A DNA stretch of 64,000 nt from Desulfovirgula sp. (GCA_020725525.1 DYEX01000077.1:1-64000); one strand, 5' to 3'. Shown: positions 33,806 to 42,385, counted from the stretch's first letter. Made by a program: numbers and translations. Notes: a model not told the origin generated them from the letters alone.

Positions 33806-34462
33806 ATGTGCATACAGGTGGCTTTGTTTGATCTGGACGGCACCCTGGCCGACTCCCTACCTCTGATCATGCATACTTACCGGCGGGTATTCGATGAAAT
33901 GGGCATCCCCTGGATCAATGACAATGTCATGCGCTGGATTGGCCGTCCCATCGTGGACATTGCGCGGCATTTTGCCGGGGGGGAAAGGGCGGAAGAGTTT
34001 ATCCAGCGCTATCAGCACCACTACCACCGTGATCACGACCGTTATACGCGGCTTTTCCCGGGTACGCTGGAAATGCTCCAGGATCTGCGCGCCCAGGGCT
34101 TACACCTGGGCATCGTTACGTCCAAAGGGAAGACCGGTGCCTGGAACACGCTCAAATTTACCGGCCTGGATAGCCTGATGGATGTGGTGGTTACCGCTCA
34201 TGACGTGGAAAAGCATAAGCCCCTACCCGATCCCATCCTCAAAGCCCTGGAAGCTCTTCGCATTCACCCTCGGGAAGCAGTCTATGTGGGAGACAGCCAT
34301 TATGATATCCAGGCCGGCCAGGCGGCCGGAACGCTAACCCTGGGCGTCACCTGGGGTGCAACCCCCCGGGAGGAATTGGAACGTTATCAACCCGACGGGC
34401 TGCTGGAATCCTGGGCGGATTTAAAGTCATTTCTAGAGAAAGCTAATAGAAACTGCCGCTGA
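33806..34462 (+). CDS. HAD-family phosphatase (phosphoglycolate phosphatase / PpaX-like)
   Basis: The 218-residue protein has motif I DLDGTLADS with both catalytic Asp, motif II LGIVTSKGKTG, motif III Lys in EKHKPLPDPILKAL and motif IV VYVGDSHYDIQAGQAAG. The helical cap (about 16-85) is of the Gph/PpaX type. Likely substrates are phosphoglycolate or pyrophosphate. It starts at ATG 33806 with AAGGAAAGG upstream, and is divergent from the aminotransferase. A bidirectional terminator follows. Confidence 0.88.
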   Translation: MCIQVALFDLDGTLADSLPLIMHTYRRVFDEMGIPWINDNVMRWIGRPIVDIARHFAGGERAEEFIQRYQHHYHRDHDRYTRLFPGTLEMLQDLRAQGLHLGIVTSKGKTGAWNTLKFTGLDSLMDVVVTAHDVEKHKPLPDPILKALEALRIHPREAVYVGDSHYDIQAGQAAGTLTLGVTWGATPREELERYQPDGLLESWADLKSFLEKANRNCR

Positions 34463-34492
34463 CCCCAGGAAATATTTGGTGTCAACTGGTGT

Positions 34493-34533
34493 AAAAAAAA
34501 GGATGGGGTCCGGTGTTGGCACCCCATCCCTTT
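34493..34533. terminator. Bidirectional terminator
   Basis: GGATGGGGT (34501-34509) pairs with ACCCCATCC (34521-34529). Eight A precede the stem, so on the minus strand it ends the glutaredoxin-like gene with a strong U-tract. On the plus strand only a short T-run follows. Confidence 0.88.
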
Positions 34534-34547
34534 CATACGGCATTTTC

Positions 34548-34802
34548 CTAAGTCATCCGCAAGGGTTCTTCCGCGAGGAGGTGATCCCATTTTTCCGGCA
34601 GGTAGCCCACCACGATATGACCGTCAACATCGATGGTGGGGCACTCGGTGCGCCCGGTCTTGTAGCGCAATTCCCCCCTTGCTCCGGGATCTCGAATGCT
34701 TTTTTCTTCGTAGTTAATCCCCCTGTTTTCTAGAAACTGCCTTGCCTTTTGGCAATTGTCACAGTGGGGCGACACGTAAAGGATCACATGATAATCTCCC
34801 AA
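34548..34802 (-). CDS. Glutaredoxin/NrdH-like thiol protein
   Basis: The protein has about 84 residues. VILYVSPHCDNCQKARQFLENRGINYEEK carries the CxxC redox motif after a beta strand, and ECPTIDVDGHIVVGYLPEKW provides the cis-Pro and glutathione/protein-binding loop. It is a small cytoplasmic disulfide oxidoreductase, for example a ribonucleotide reductase or peroxidase partner. TTG 34802 is spaced best from GGAGGTG; ATG 34817, GTG 34805 and GTG 34787 are alternatives. It is monocistronic with its own terminator. Confidence 0.83.
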   Translation of the reverse strand: MGDYHVILYVSPHCDNCQKARQFLENRGINYEEKSIRDPGARGELRYKTGRTECPTIDVDGHIVVGYLPEKWDHLLAEEPLRMT

Positions 34803-34883
34803 CACGGGCACCTCCATCTCTGGATTTTACCCTATTTTGCCCCGGTGTGGGGAAATTTTCTCCCCGTACGGGCCGGGCTGTTT

Positions 34884-35306
34884 TTAACGGGATCCCGGTG
34901 AGCCGCCGGCCAGCTGGGCAAAGTTGTAGCGCTTAAATTCCTGGACGAGGGTTTCCTGGATGGATCCCAGGGCCCGGTGTACGGGACAGCGGGGCGGTCC
35001 CTGTTTGCTGCAAAAGTCCGGATCCACCAGGCAACGGTTTATTTGTACCGGTCCCTCCACGGCCATCAATACATCCAGCAGGGTGATCTCCCCGGGCGGG
35101 CGGGCCAGGGCGTAACCTCCGCCTACGCCGCGGTAGGAATCTACGATGCCAGCCTTGGTGAGCAGGCGTAAAATCTTCAACAAGAAACGCATGGGTATAC
35201 ATTCCCGCCTGGCGATGACCTGCGCTTCGACCACCTCTCCAGGGGGTAACTGGGACAGATAGAGCACAGCTCGAAAAGCATAGTCGGTAGCCTGATTCAG
35301 TCTCAT
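34884..35306 (-). CDS. Rrf2-family transcriptional regulator (IscR-like, possibly Fe-S)
   Basis: The 140-residue protein starts at ATG 35306 (MRLNQATDYAFRAVLYLSQL) after GAAGGGCA; the longer reading frame to 35450 has no site. The winged helix is at about 1-80 (RRECIPMRFLLKILRLLTKAGIVDSYRGVGGGYALARPP). Three Cys follow in INRCLVDPDFCSKQGPPRCPVH, the spacing of cluster-ligating Rrf2 proteins such as IscR, NsrR or RsrR, so [2Fe-2S] or [4Fe-4S] sensing is likely. No isc/suf genes are adjacent, so its regulon is unclear. Confidence 0.88.
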   Translation of the reverse strand: MRLNQATDYAFRAVLYLSQLPPGEVVEAQVIARRECIPMRFLLKILRLLTKAGIVDSYRGVGGGYALARPPGEITLLDVLMAVEGPVQINRCLVDPDFCSKQGPPRCPVHRALGSIQETLVQEFKRYNFAQLAGGSPGSR

Positions 35307-35392
35307 ATACTGCCCTTCATTCCAAAGTATACTTAACAGGTTCACATTGGGGTATATTTTATCCTGCCGACCTTTGTCTGTCAAGGGGGGAA

Positions 35393-35617
35393 TCAGTGTT
35401 TCATTTCTCCATGGCCGGTGCTCACCGCTATCCTCCGCTCCCGGCCGCAAGCCGGGCAGGAAAAAAGATGCACGCAGACCGGTTCCTCAAAAGCCAGGTT
35501 ATAGTAAGGACTGTAGGGTCCGTAATAATCGGCCACCGGGCCGGCATCCTGCATGGGAGTCCCGCAGGGGCAAACCTGCCGGCCGGTATAAATACCGTTG
35601 CACAGAGGACAAGTCAT
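35393..35617 (-). CDS. Small zinc-ribbon protein
   Basis: The 74-residue protein (MTCPLCNGIYTGRQVCPCGTPMQDAG...) starts at ATG 35617 after GGGGTGAG. It has two Cys pairs at the N-terminus (CPLC, CPC) and one at the C-terminus (SCPACGRERR), with a Tyr/Pro-rich middle (DYYGPYSPYYNLAF). A structural zinc site and possibly protein or nucleic acid binding are expected. I recognise no named family. It is upstream of, and on the same strand as, the Rrf2 regulator, with an 86-bp gap. The 234 bases to adhE hold no other gene. Confidence 0.7.
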   Translation of the reverse strand: MTCPLCNGIYTGRQVCPCGTPMQDAGPVADYYGPYSPYYNLAFEEPVCVHLFSCPACGRERRIAVSTGHGEMKH

Positions 35618-35851
35618 CTAGCTCACCCCATTTGTTTAATACGAAAACATGTTCTAAGGAAGGAGTACTGGCCCCGACCGAACGACGGCGTAATGGCACG
35701 AGAGTAAACCGGACCTGGCGGGGCTTAAACCGGTGGCTGCTGATAGTGACGTGAAACCATTTCCGTTTTCTGTTTCAGGTTTTATTTTAGCCCATCCCGG
35801 CGGGCATATTCCGTTGTTTCCGGGAAATAATGAGGGGGGAGGTGTCGGCAA

Positions 35852-38560
35852 GTGGCTGAGCAGGGAAATTTTCCTGAAATCGACGCCCTGGTGAAAAAGG
35901 CCAATCAGGCGGCCCGGGAATTTGCCCGCCTGGATCAGGAGGCGGTGGACCGCATTGTGCTCAGTATGGCCCTGGCCGGGCTGGACAAACACATGGAACT
36001 GGCCCGCATGGCTGTGGAGGAAACGGGCCGCGGTGTTTATGAAGACAAGGCGATTAAAAACATTTTCGCCACTGAGGCGGTTTATCACAGCATTAAATAC
36101 GTCAAAACCGTGGGTGTGATTGAGGATAACGAAGAAGAAGGGTACCTGGAAGTGGCCGAGCCCGTGGGAGTGGTGGCTGCCGTGGTGCCCGTAACCAATC
36201 CCACTTCCACCACCATGTTTAAGTCCCTGATTTGCGCCAAGACCCGGAACCCGGTGATCTTTAGCTTTCACCCCGGAGCCCAGCGCTGTAGCGCCGCAGC
36301 CGCCCGGATTATGCTGGAAGCGGCGGTGGCCGCCGGGGCGCCGGAGCACTGTATTGCCTGGCTGGAGAACCCGAACTACGATACTACTGGCTATTTAATG
36401 AGGCACCCCGGTGTGGCCTTAATTGTGGCCACCGGCGGGGCCGGGCTGGTGCGGGCGGCCTACAGTACCGGGAAGCCGGCCCTGGGCGTAGGACCGGGAA
36501 ACGTGCCCTGCTACATTGAAAAAACCGCTAATTTGAGGCGGGCGGTAACCGATCTGATCATGAGCAAAACCTTTGACAACGGTTTAATCTGTGCTTCCGA
36601 ACAAAGTGTCATCATTGACCGGGAAGTGGCCGACCAGGTTATTGCCCTGATGAAGGAAAATGGTTGTTATTTCCTAAATGAAGAGGAAACCCGCCTCTTG
36701 GAAGCCGTAGCTGTAGAACAGGGGAGTTGCACTTTGAATCCCCGGGTGGCCGGGCAATCAGCCCTGAGGATTGCGGAAATGGCCGGTTTTGCCGTGCCGC
36801 CGGACACAAGGGTCCTGGTAGTACGCCTGGCTGGAGTGGGGCGGGAATACCCCCTGTCCATGGAAAAGCTAAGCCCCATTCTATCCTGTTACATCGTGGA
36901 AGGTTTTGCCCAAGGAGTAGAATTATGTGAAAAGGTGGTGGAATTCGGCGGGCTGGGTCATACGGCGGTCATTCATTCCGAAGATCAAAAAGCCATTGAA
37001 GAGTTCTCCCGCCGCATTCGCACCGGGCGGATTATTGTCAATTCGCCGGCTACCCACGGTGCCATCGGGGATATATACAACATGAACGTGCCTTCCTTTA
37101 CCCTGGGGTGCGGCTCCATGGGCAGCAATTCCACCACCTCCAATGTCAGTGTGGAAAACCTGATCAATATTAAGCGGGTGGCCAAGCGCCGGGTGAAATT
37201 ACAATGGTTTCGGGTTCCCGAACGGATCTATTTTGAACCCGGTTCCATACAATATTTGCGCAAACTCCCCGGAGTTAAGAGGGCCTTAATCGTAACCGAT
37301 CCGGAGATTAAGCGCCTGGGTTTTGTGGACAAGGTGCTTTATCACCTTAACCACCGTAATAACAGGGTGGTTACCGAGGTCTTCTACGAGGTTGAACCCG
37401 ATCCCTCGGTGGAAACGGTACGCCGGGGCTGTGCGGTGATGAATCAGTTCCGTCCCGATACCATTATTGCCGTAGGAGGGGGTTCGGCCATTGACGCCGC
37501 CAAGGCCATGTGGCTTTTTTACGAACACCCGGAAGTGGAATTTGAGTTTCTCAAACTCAAATTTATGGACATTCGCAAGCGCACTTACAAGTACCCCAAA
37601 CTGGGGCGTAAGGCGCAACTGGTGGCCATACCCACTACCAGTGGCACCGGTTCGGAAGTAACGGCCTTTGCCGTCATTACCAACAAGGGCGAGCAGGTGA
37701 AATATCCCCTGGCCGACTACGAACTGACACCCGACGTGGCCATTATTGACCCGGATTTTGCCCGCACCATGCCCAGTAAGGTAGCAGCCGACACGGGTAT
37801 GGACGTGCTTACCCACGCCCTCGAAGCCTATGTTTCGGTAATGGCCTCGGATTACACCGATGCCATGGCGGCCAAGGCCGTGGAACTGGTTTTCCACTAC
37901 CTGCCCCGCTCTTACCGGAATGCCCAGGACCACAAGGCCCGGGAAAAAATGCACAACGCCTCCTGTATTGCCGGCATGGCTTTTACCAATGCCTTTTTAG
38001 GCATCAATCATGCCATGGCCCACCAGCTGGGGGCCACTTTTAATATTCCCCACGGCCGCGCCAATGCTGTCCTCTTACCCTATGTGGTAGCTTACAATGC
38101 CAGCCGTCCGACCAAATTTGTGTCTTTTCCCCAGTACGAATACTTCCACGCTCCGGAAAAATACTGGCAGCTAGCTCGCCTGCTGAATTTGCCTGCAGGT
38201 ACGGTGGAAGAGGGAGTGAGGAGCCTCATTGGAGCCATCTTCCACCTGTTGAGGGAACTGGATATGCCCCTCACCGTGGCCGATCTGGGGATTGAGCGTT
38301 CAATTTATGCGGGCAAGATCCCCGAACTGGCCGACCGGGCCTTTGCCGACCAGACCACCACGACCAACCCCCGTTTTCCCCTGGTGGCCGAACTGGCTGA
38401 CCTTTACCGTTTAGCCTACGGCCCCCCGTTATCCCGGGAAGTGGGTGCAGGGTTGCTGAATTTTTCCCTGCTCCAGGGGAACAGGGAAGGCATGGCCGCC
38501 GCGTTGCCCCTCTGGGAAGCGGGTATTCCGGGAGTGAGGCCGGAAAATCCGCTGCAATGA
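35852..38560 (+). CDS. adhE: Bifunctional acetaldehyde-CoA/alcohol dehydrogenase AdhE
   Basis: The protein has 902 residues. The N-terminal CoA-acylating aldehyde dehydrogenase domain (about 1-440) shows PVTNPTSTTMFKSLICAKTRN, GPGNVPCYIEKTAN and the catalytic Cys in NGLICASEQS. The C-terminal iron-dependent alcohol dehydrogenase domain (about 455-880) shows VGGGSAIDAAKAMW, IPTTSGTGSEVTAF and the metal site GINHAMAHQLGATFNIPHGRANA. It reduces acetyl-CoA to ethanol with 2 NADH (or the reverse) and forms spirosomes in other bacteria. GTG 35852 follows GGGGGAGGTG. It is monocistronic with a downstream terminator. Confidence 0.97.
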   Translation: MAEQGNFPEIDALVKKANQAAREFARLDQEAVDRIVLSMALAGLDKHMELARMAVEETGRGVYEDKAIKNIFATEAVYHSIKYVKTVGVIEDNEEEGYLEVAEPVGVVAAVVPVTNPTSTTMFKSLICAKTRNPVIFSFHPGAQRCSAAAARIMLEAAVAAGAPEHCIAWLENPNYDTTGYLMRHPGVALIVATGGAGLVRAAYSTGKPALGVGPGNVPCYIEKTANLRRAVTDLIMSKTFDNGLICASEQSVIIDREVADQVIALMKENGCYFLNEEETRLLEAVAVEQGSCTLNPRVAGQSALRIAEMAGFAVPPDTRVLVVRLAGVGREYPLSMEKLSPILSCYIVEGFAQGVELCEKVVEFGGLGHTAVIHSEDQKAIEEFSRRIRTGRIIVNSPATHGAIGDIYNMNVPSFTLGCGSMGSNSTTSNVSVENLINIKRVAKRRVKLQWFRVPERIYFEPGSIQYLRKLPGVKRALIVTDPEIKRLGFVDKVLYHLNHRNNRVVTEVFYEVEPDPSVETVRRGCAVMNQFRPDTIIAVGGGSAIDAAKAMWLFYEHPEVEFEFLKLKFMDIRKRTYKYPKLGRKAQLVAIPTTSGTGSEVTAFAVITNKGEQVKYPLADYELTPDVAIIDPDFARTMPSKVAADTGMDVLTHALEAYVSVMASDYTDAMAAKAVELVFHYLPRSYRNAQDHKAREKMHNASCIAGMAFTNAFLGINHAMAHQLGATFNIPHGRANAVLLPYVVAYNASRPTKFVSFPQYEYFHAPEKYWQLARLLNLPAGTVEEGVRSLIGAIFHLLRELDMPLTVADLGIERSIYAGKIPELADRAFADQTTTTNPRFPLVAELADLYRLAYGPPLSREVGAGLLNFSLLQGNREGMAAALPLWEAGIPGVRPENPLQ

Positions 38561-38616
38561 TTGTTACACCCGGCCCCGCCAGGTCTTTTTATCCCCTTTT
38601 GGGCTGCGTAAAATAA

Positions 38617-38646
38617 AAATAAGCCGGTGGTCGGCCGGCTTATTTG
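38617..38646. terminator. Terminator between adhE and the convergent protease
   Basis: AATAAGCCGG pairs with CCGGCTTATT; the sequence is A-rich on the left and T-rich on the right, so it may work both ways. Confidence 0.8.
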
Positions 38647-38686
38647 CATGCCGCAAGGTGGGATGAGGGGGATGTTGAAACGCCAA

Positions 38687-39526
38687 CTACCGGTCGTTTG
38701 GCCGGGGTTCCCGGGTGTAGGGCAGGGGGATATACTGTACAGATGGGCGGCGCTGGGCCGGTTGGGGATAAAGGTCCATCAGGGCATAGATTTCCGCCGG
38801 TAGCTCGGCGCAAACCGGGAAGCCCAGGTCCCGCAACTGCTCACAGGTAAGGGGGTAATCGTGTGTCCATTGGCCGCTGGTAAACAGGTGGCTGATCTGG
38901 CGGGCTTTTTCCGGGGACATTTTTTCCACCAGCAAACGGTAAACAAATTCCTCCACCTGATTCAGGGCCTTGGAAGCAATGTCGGCCAGCATCAGGGTGC
39001 GGTCATCCACCCGTTCCCGGCCTTTGATCTGTACCGCTTCCAGAATAGATGCTGCCGGCATATCGCCCAATTGCGGGTCCACCGGACCGAGAACGGCGTT
39101 TTCATCCATCATAATCTCATCGGCAGCCAGGGCAATCATGGTCCCACCGCTCATGGCATAGTGGGGGACAAAGACCGTCACTTTGGCTTTATGCTTTTGC
39201 AGCGCCCGGGCAATTTGTTCTGCCGCCAGCACCAATCCGCCTGGCGTATGCAGGACTAAGTCGATGGGCATGTCGTCCGGGGTCAGGCGAATGGCACGCA
39301 GAACTGCCTCCGAGTCCTCCACATTTATGTAACGGGATATGGGAAAACCTAATAAACTAAGTGATTCCTGGCGGTGGATCAAGGTGATTACCCGGCTACC
39401 CCTCTTTTTTTCCAGGCTCCGGATCAGGCGCAGTCGCATGGTTTCCAGGCGGTATTGCCGGGAGGCAGGTAAAAAGGCCAATAGAATAAAAAAAATCCAC
39501 AACAGGTCTCCAAAGGAAAAGTTCAT
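38687..39526 (-). CDS. SDH-type (Clp-fold) membrane serine protease
   Basis: The 279-residue protein starts at ATG 39526 (MNFSFGDLLWIFFILLAFLPA) after GGGGTGA. One N-terminal transmembrane helix (about 5-20) anchors it. The ClpP/SppA-like domain has LHTPGGLVLAAEQIARAL, the nucleophile in YAMSGGTMIALAADEIMM, Asp in AVLGPVDPQLG and a later His in GQWTHDYPLT. This Ser-Asp-His order defines the SDH_protease family of archaea and thermophilic Firmicutes. It probably degrades membrane proteins. It lies just downstream of, and on the same strand as, the isolated AMP-binding C-terminal domain gene. Confidence 0.88.
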   Translation of the reverse strand: MNFSFGDLLWIFFILLAFLPASRQYRLETMRLRLIRSLEKKRGSRVITLIHRQESLSLLGFPISRYINVEDSEAVLRAIRLTPDDMPIDLVLHTPGGLVLAAEQIARALQKHKAKVTVFVPHYAMSGGTMIALAADEIMMDENAVLGPVDPQLGDMPAASILEAVQIKGRERVDDRTLMLADIASKALNQVEEFVYRLLVEKMSPEKARQISHLFTSGQWTHDYPLTCEQLRDLGFPVCAELPAEIYALMDLYPQPAQRRPSVQYIPLPYTREPRPNDR

Positions 39527-39548
39527 GCTCTTTTTCACCCCATTTTTA

Positions 39549-39929
39549 TTATTTTGAACTAAAAAGGTTTTTTCTATTTCTCGAGTCAATGGCCTGGAGA
39601 TAGTAATTAATTAACTTTTGCCGCTGCAATTTGCCGCTGGGAGTACGGGGGATAGCAGGTACCATAAGATAGCGCTCCGGCTGCTCGTCCCGTGAGATTT
39701 CCGGGCAGCGGGAGATAAAGTCTGCCAGCGCCTCCGGTGTCAGTTCGGCGACAGACGGTGCCACATAGGCTACCAGCACCGGACGTCCTTTTTTATCGTT
39801 TACAAAATCCACGGCTGCATCGGTTACTACCGGGTGTTGGTACAGCACCGCTTCAATCTGACGAAAAAGGACCTGATCCCGGGCTATTCCCCGGGGAGTG
39901 GGACTATTTTTAACCACTTTAAGCATCAT
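39549..39929 (-). CDS. Stand-alone C-terminal domain of an AMP-forming acyl-CoA synthetase
   Basis: The 126-residue protein starts at ATG 39929 after GAGGGAG. It matches only the mobile C-terminal domain (AMP-binding_C) of the ANL superfamily: IEAVLYQHPVVTDAAVDFV, GRPVLVAYVAP, and the A10 motif IPRTPSGKLQRQKLI with the catalytic Lys. No N-terminal adenylation domain precedes it in the 300 bp upstream. Either it is the remnant of a larger gene or an independent protein that complements another ligase or is an acylation substrate. The ribosome site and intact frame argue against complete decay. Confidence 0.82.
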   Translation of the reverse strand: MMLKVVKNSPTPRGIARDQVLFRQIEAVLYQHPVVTDAAVDFVNDKKGRPVLVAYVAPSVAELTPEALADFISRCPEISRDEQPERYLMVPAIPRTPSGKLQRQKLINYYLQAIDSRNRKNLFSSK

Positions 39930-40165
39930 CGCAACCACTCCCTCTTGACGTATATCCCTATACTGAAAATTCGCGAAAAATCGCTCTGATCCTCCTTTAA
40001 ATTAGTTAAGTTTTGCCAGGCCGTTCCGTCCGGAAATCCCCTTTCCCGTTTTGGAGGGTTGTAACGGGAGTAGATGTCAGGGTGCCGTTGCCGGCTACAC
40101 TTTGGCGGTTGCCCCTTGCTGCCATAAGAACTGGTGTTTGCATTAATGGAAGATAAGGCTGGGTT
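39930..40165. other. Intergenic region without recognisable genes
   Basis: The whole gap from 39930 to 40303 (374 bp) contains no open frame with a ribosome site. Its only readable contents are the promoter and tRNA-like half at its right end, listed separately. The left 236 bp show nothing identifiable on either strand. Confidence 0.6.
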
Positions 40166-40195
40166 TTGCTCCCCAACCCAATTTCATGGTATTAT
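40166..40195 (+). promoter_or_regulatory. Probable promoter of lspA-rluD
   Basis: TTGCTC (40166-40171), an 18-bp spacer and TATTAT (40190-40195). The start would fall at about 40202, just ahead of the tRNA-like segment. Confidence 0.55.
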
Positions 40196-40217
40196 ATGCT
40201 AGGGTACAGGGGGGGGG

Positions 40218-40248
40218 GAGTGCCTGGCCGAGCGGGTTAAGGCCCCGT
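40218..40248 (+). other. tRNA-like 5' half (class II D-arm)
   Basis: GAGTGCC, then T8-G9, then GCC-GAGCGGGTTAA-GGC (40227-40243), reads like the acceptor 5' strand and D-arm of a Ser/Leu-type tRNA. The anticodon arm is not complementary, and no T-arm or 3' acceptor follows. It is therefore a fragment or a chance resemblance, not a gene. Confidence 0.35.
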
Positions 40249-40303
40249 GATTAAATGTTTTAAAAGGCCCGACATGGGCCATGGATGTAAAGGGGGAGAA
40301 ACG

Positions 40304-40777
40304 TTGCCTTTCTGGTTAACCGCCCTGGTTACTCTTGTGTTGGATCAGGCTTCCAAGGAACTGGTTCAGCGCCTGATGTGGGAGGGGCAATCCATTCCGG
40401 TAATACCGCACATTTTTCATTTAACGTACATACGCAATCCGGGGGCGGCCTTTGGTCTATTTGCCTACCGCACCGGCTTTTTTATCGTGGTCACCCTGCT
40501 TGTCGTGGCCGGGGCGCTGGTTGCTGCACTGCGTCTTTCTCCCGGACGGCACATGCTTCGTTTATCCCTGGGATTGGTCATGGGGGGTGCCCTGGGCAAC
40601 CTCATAGACCGGGTCCGTTTTGGGCTGGTAGTGGATTTTTTGGACTTTCGGGTATGGCCTGTTTTTAATCTGGCGGACACGGCCATAGTTACCGGGGCCT
40701 TTTTGCTGGTCTTTGCGGTCTGGCGGGAGGACCGGGAAAGGGGACCTGAAAGGGTGGGGCCCGGTGCAAAAAATTAG
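40304..40777 (+). CDS. lspA: Lipoprotein signal peptidase (signal peptidase II)
   Basis: The 157-residue integral membrane aspartyl protease has four hydrophobic segments. Conserved blocks are LVLDQASKELVQRLM, IRNPGAAFGLF, GALGNLIDRVRFGLVVDFLDF and FNLADTAIV, with the catalytic Asp pair in NLIDR and NLADT. It cleaves signal peptides from diacylglyceryl-prolipoproteins. TTG 40304 follows AAAGGGGGAG. A GTG at 40247 would add 19 untypical residues and use the tRNA-like segment as leader, so it is rejected. The end overlaps rluD by 14 bp. Confidence 0.94.
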   Translation: MPFWLTALVTLVLDQASKELVQRLMWEGQSIPVIPHIFHLTYIRNPGAAFGLFAYRTGFFIVVTLLVVAGALVAALRLSPGRHMLRLSLGLVMGGALGNLIDRVRFGLVVDFLDFRVWPVFNLADTAIVTGAFLLVFAVWREDRERGPERVGPGAKN

Positions 40778-41681
40778 TTGCCATCGGGTGGAGGGGGAAA
40801 ATGCCGGGGAACGCCTGGATGTTTTTCTAGCTAGAGAAAATCCGGATCTCTCCCGTTCCCATATCCAGAGATTAATAGCCGAGCAGCAGGTAACGGTAAA
40901 CGGTGAGCCTGCGCGCTCCAGTTACCGGGTGAAACCGGGGGATGAGGTGGTGCTGAAAATACCGTTGCCCCGGGAACTGGAAGTGGTTCCGGAAGACATT
41001 CCCCTGGACATTTATTTCGAGGATGGGGATGTGGTGGTGGTGAATAAACCCCGGGGCATGGTAGTGCACCCGGCAGAAGGTAACTACAGTGGAACACTGG
41101 TTAACGCCCTTTTATATCACTGCCGGGATTTGTCCGGGGTGAACGGAGTACTGCGGCCGGGTATAGTCCATCGGTTGGATAAGGATACCTCGGGTTTGGT
41201 GATGGTGGCTAAAAACGACTTTGCCCACCTGGAGCTGGCCCGGCAGTTGAAAGACCGCCGGGTGACCCGGCGTTACACTGCCCTGGCCCATGGTAACTTC
41301 AAGGAGGACCGGGGTACGGTGAATGCTCCTATTGGCCGTCACCCCAGGGACCGGCAGCGCATGGCCGTGGTAAGCCGGGGAGGGCGCCATGCGGTAACCC
41401 ATTATATGGTAAAGGAACGTTTTGGCCAGTACACCCTGCTGGAGTTAAAGCTGGAAACCGGCCGGACCCACCAGATCCGGGTTCACATGGCCTACCTGGG
41501 ACATCCCCTGGTGGGTGATTTAAAATATGGACCTGCCCGGCCCCACTTTGGCCTGCAGGGCCAGTTTTTGCACGCGGCAGTACTGGGCTTTCACCATCCC
41601 AGGCGGGGAGAGTATCTGGAATTTACCGCCCCATTGCCGGAGGAGCTGGAGAATATTCTAACCCGGTTGCGGCAGGCTTAA
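40764..41681 (+). CDS. rluD: RluD-type 23S rRNA pseudouridine synthase
   Basis: The 305-residue protein starts at GTG 40764 after AAGGGTGGGG, inside the end of lspA (translational coupling). The N-terminal S4 RNA-binding domain (about 14-75) shows RLDVFLARENPDLSRSHIQRLI. The pseudouridine synthase domain has the catalytic Asp in RPGIVHRLDKDTSGLVMVAK and LETGRTHQIRVHMAYLGHPLVGD. It belongs to the RluA/RluD family (YlyB in Bacillus), which usually follows lspA. The exact uridines are not predictable. Confidence 0.94.
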   Translation: MQKISCHRVEGENAGERLDVFLARENPDLSRSHIQRLIAEQQVTVNGEPARSSYRVKPGDEVVLKIPLPRELEVVPEDIPLDIYFEDGDVVVVNKPRGMVVHPAEGNYSGTLVNALLYHCRDLSGVNGVLRPGIVHRLDKDTSGLVMVAKNDFAHLELARQLKDRRVTRRYTALAHGNFKEDRGTVNAPIGRHPRDRQRMAVVSRGGRHAVTHYMVKERFGQYTLLELKLETGRTHQIRVHMAYLGHPLVGDLKYGPARPHFGLQGQFLHAAVLGFHHPRRGEYLEFTAPLPEELENILTRLRQA

Positions 41682-42133
41682 TGCTTCAACAAGGCAGCCA
41701 GCTCCATAAAAAGGGCAGTAATACCCGCAGCCATGAGGGGGCCTACAGGTACCCCTCCTAAAAAGACAATACCAAAGATCGATCCAATCATCAGGCCGAA
41801 AATAATTTCAGGTTGCAATTGCAACAGCTTTAGTCCCTCCCCATTAAGGTGGGTGGCCAGTGCCCCCCCAAAAAGAGCCAGCAACCCCGGCAGGGAGGTA
41901 AGATTATAAAACATTTCCCGCTCGCTGATCCTGCCCGTGGCTACGGGTACCAGGATGGAGAGTAAAAGAAACAACAGGCCCAGCTCCAAACCGCGCTTTT
42001 CCAGCAGGGGAAAGATAAAATTCAGGTTGGCGAGCTTGATGATGAGCAAAACACAGGCTGCCATGGCGATGAGATTGGAGCGGGCCACAATACCGATCAA
42101 CAACAGGGCGACCAACAGGGTGACTCCAGGCAT
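41678..42133 (-). CDS. DUF441-family membrane protein
   Basis: The 151-residue protein has four hydrophobic segments (LVALLLIGIVARSNLIAMAACVLLI, LGLLFLLLSILVPVATG, LLALFGGALATHL and IIFGLMIGSIFGIVFLGGVPVGPLMAAGITALFM). PxGP (VPVGPLMAAG) and the middle SEREMF fit the DUF441/YtwI group of small integral membrane proteins, whose function is unknown. ATG 42133 follows GGGGAAGG. The stop overlaps the convergent rluD end by 4 bp. Confidence 0.88.
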   Translation of the reverse strand: MPGVTLLVALLLIGIVARSNLIAMAACVLLIIKLANLNFIFPLLEKRGLELGLLFLLLSILVPVATGRISEREMFYNLTSLPGLLALFGGALATHLNGEGLKLLQLQPEIIFGLMIGSIFGIVFLGGVPVGPLMAAGITALFMELAALLKH

Positions 42134-42269
42134 GGCCTTCCCCTCTCTATATTTCTTTGGTTTAAAATATGTGCGGGTGATGGGTAATATTACCAGGAAG
42201 AGACAATGCCGTCTCAGAAAGCGGCTCAGGTTACTGAAAACCCAATCATCGGGGGTTTGTTCTTTCCGA

Positions 42270-42298
42270 AAGAAAGCCGCCTTAGAGGGCGGCTTTTG
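42270..42298 (-). terminator. Terminator after phosphosulfolactate synthase
   Basis: AAAGCCGCC (42273-42281) pairs with GGGCGGCTTT (42287-42296). It lies downstream of comA on the minus strand. Between it and 42133 further small inverted repeats (GAGAC/GTCTC at about 42199; AAACCC/GGGTTT at about 42240-42256) could be a leader of the DUF441 gene. Confidence 0.7.
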
Positions 42299-42385
42299 GT
42301 TTTAGCCCGGTTTCACTGCCTGAACCTGTTCTTACGGTAGCCGAGGATGCCCGCTTTTGGTTCTCGGTAAAAATAAACTGGTTAT

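Noticed and set aside
35654-36349. Long minus-strand frame opposite adhE
   Set aside because: It is a shadow of the adhE N-terminal domain; the His/Gly/Phe-rich composition is typical of antisense frames in this GC range. The same applies to the long antisense frames in hbd, crt, recG, pyrB, carB and ald.
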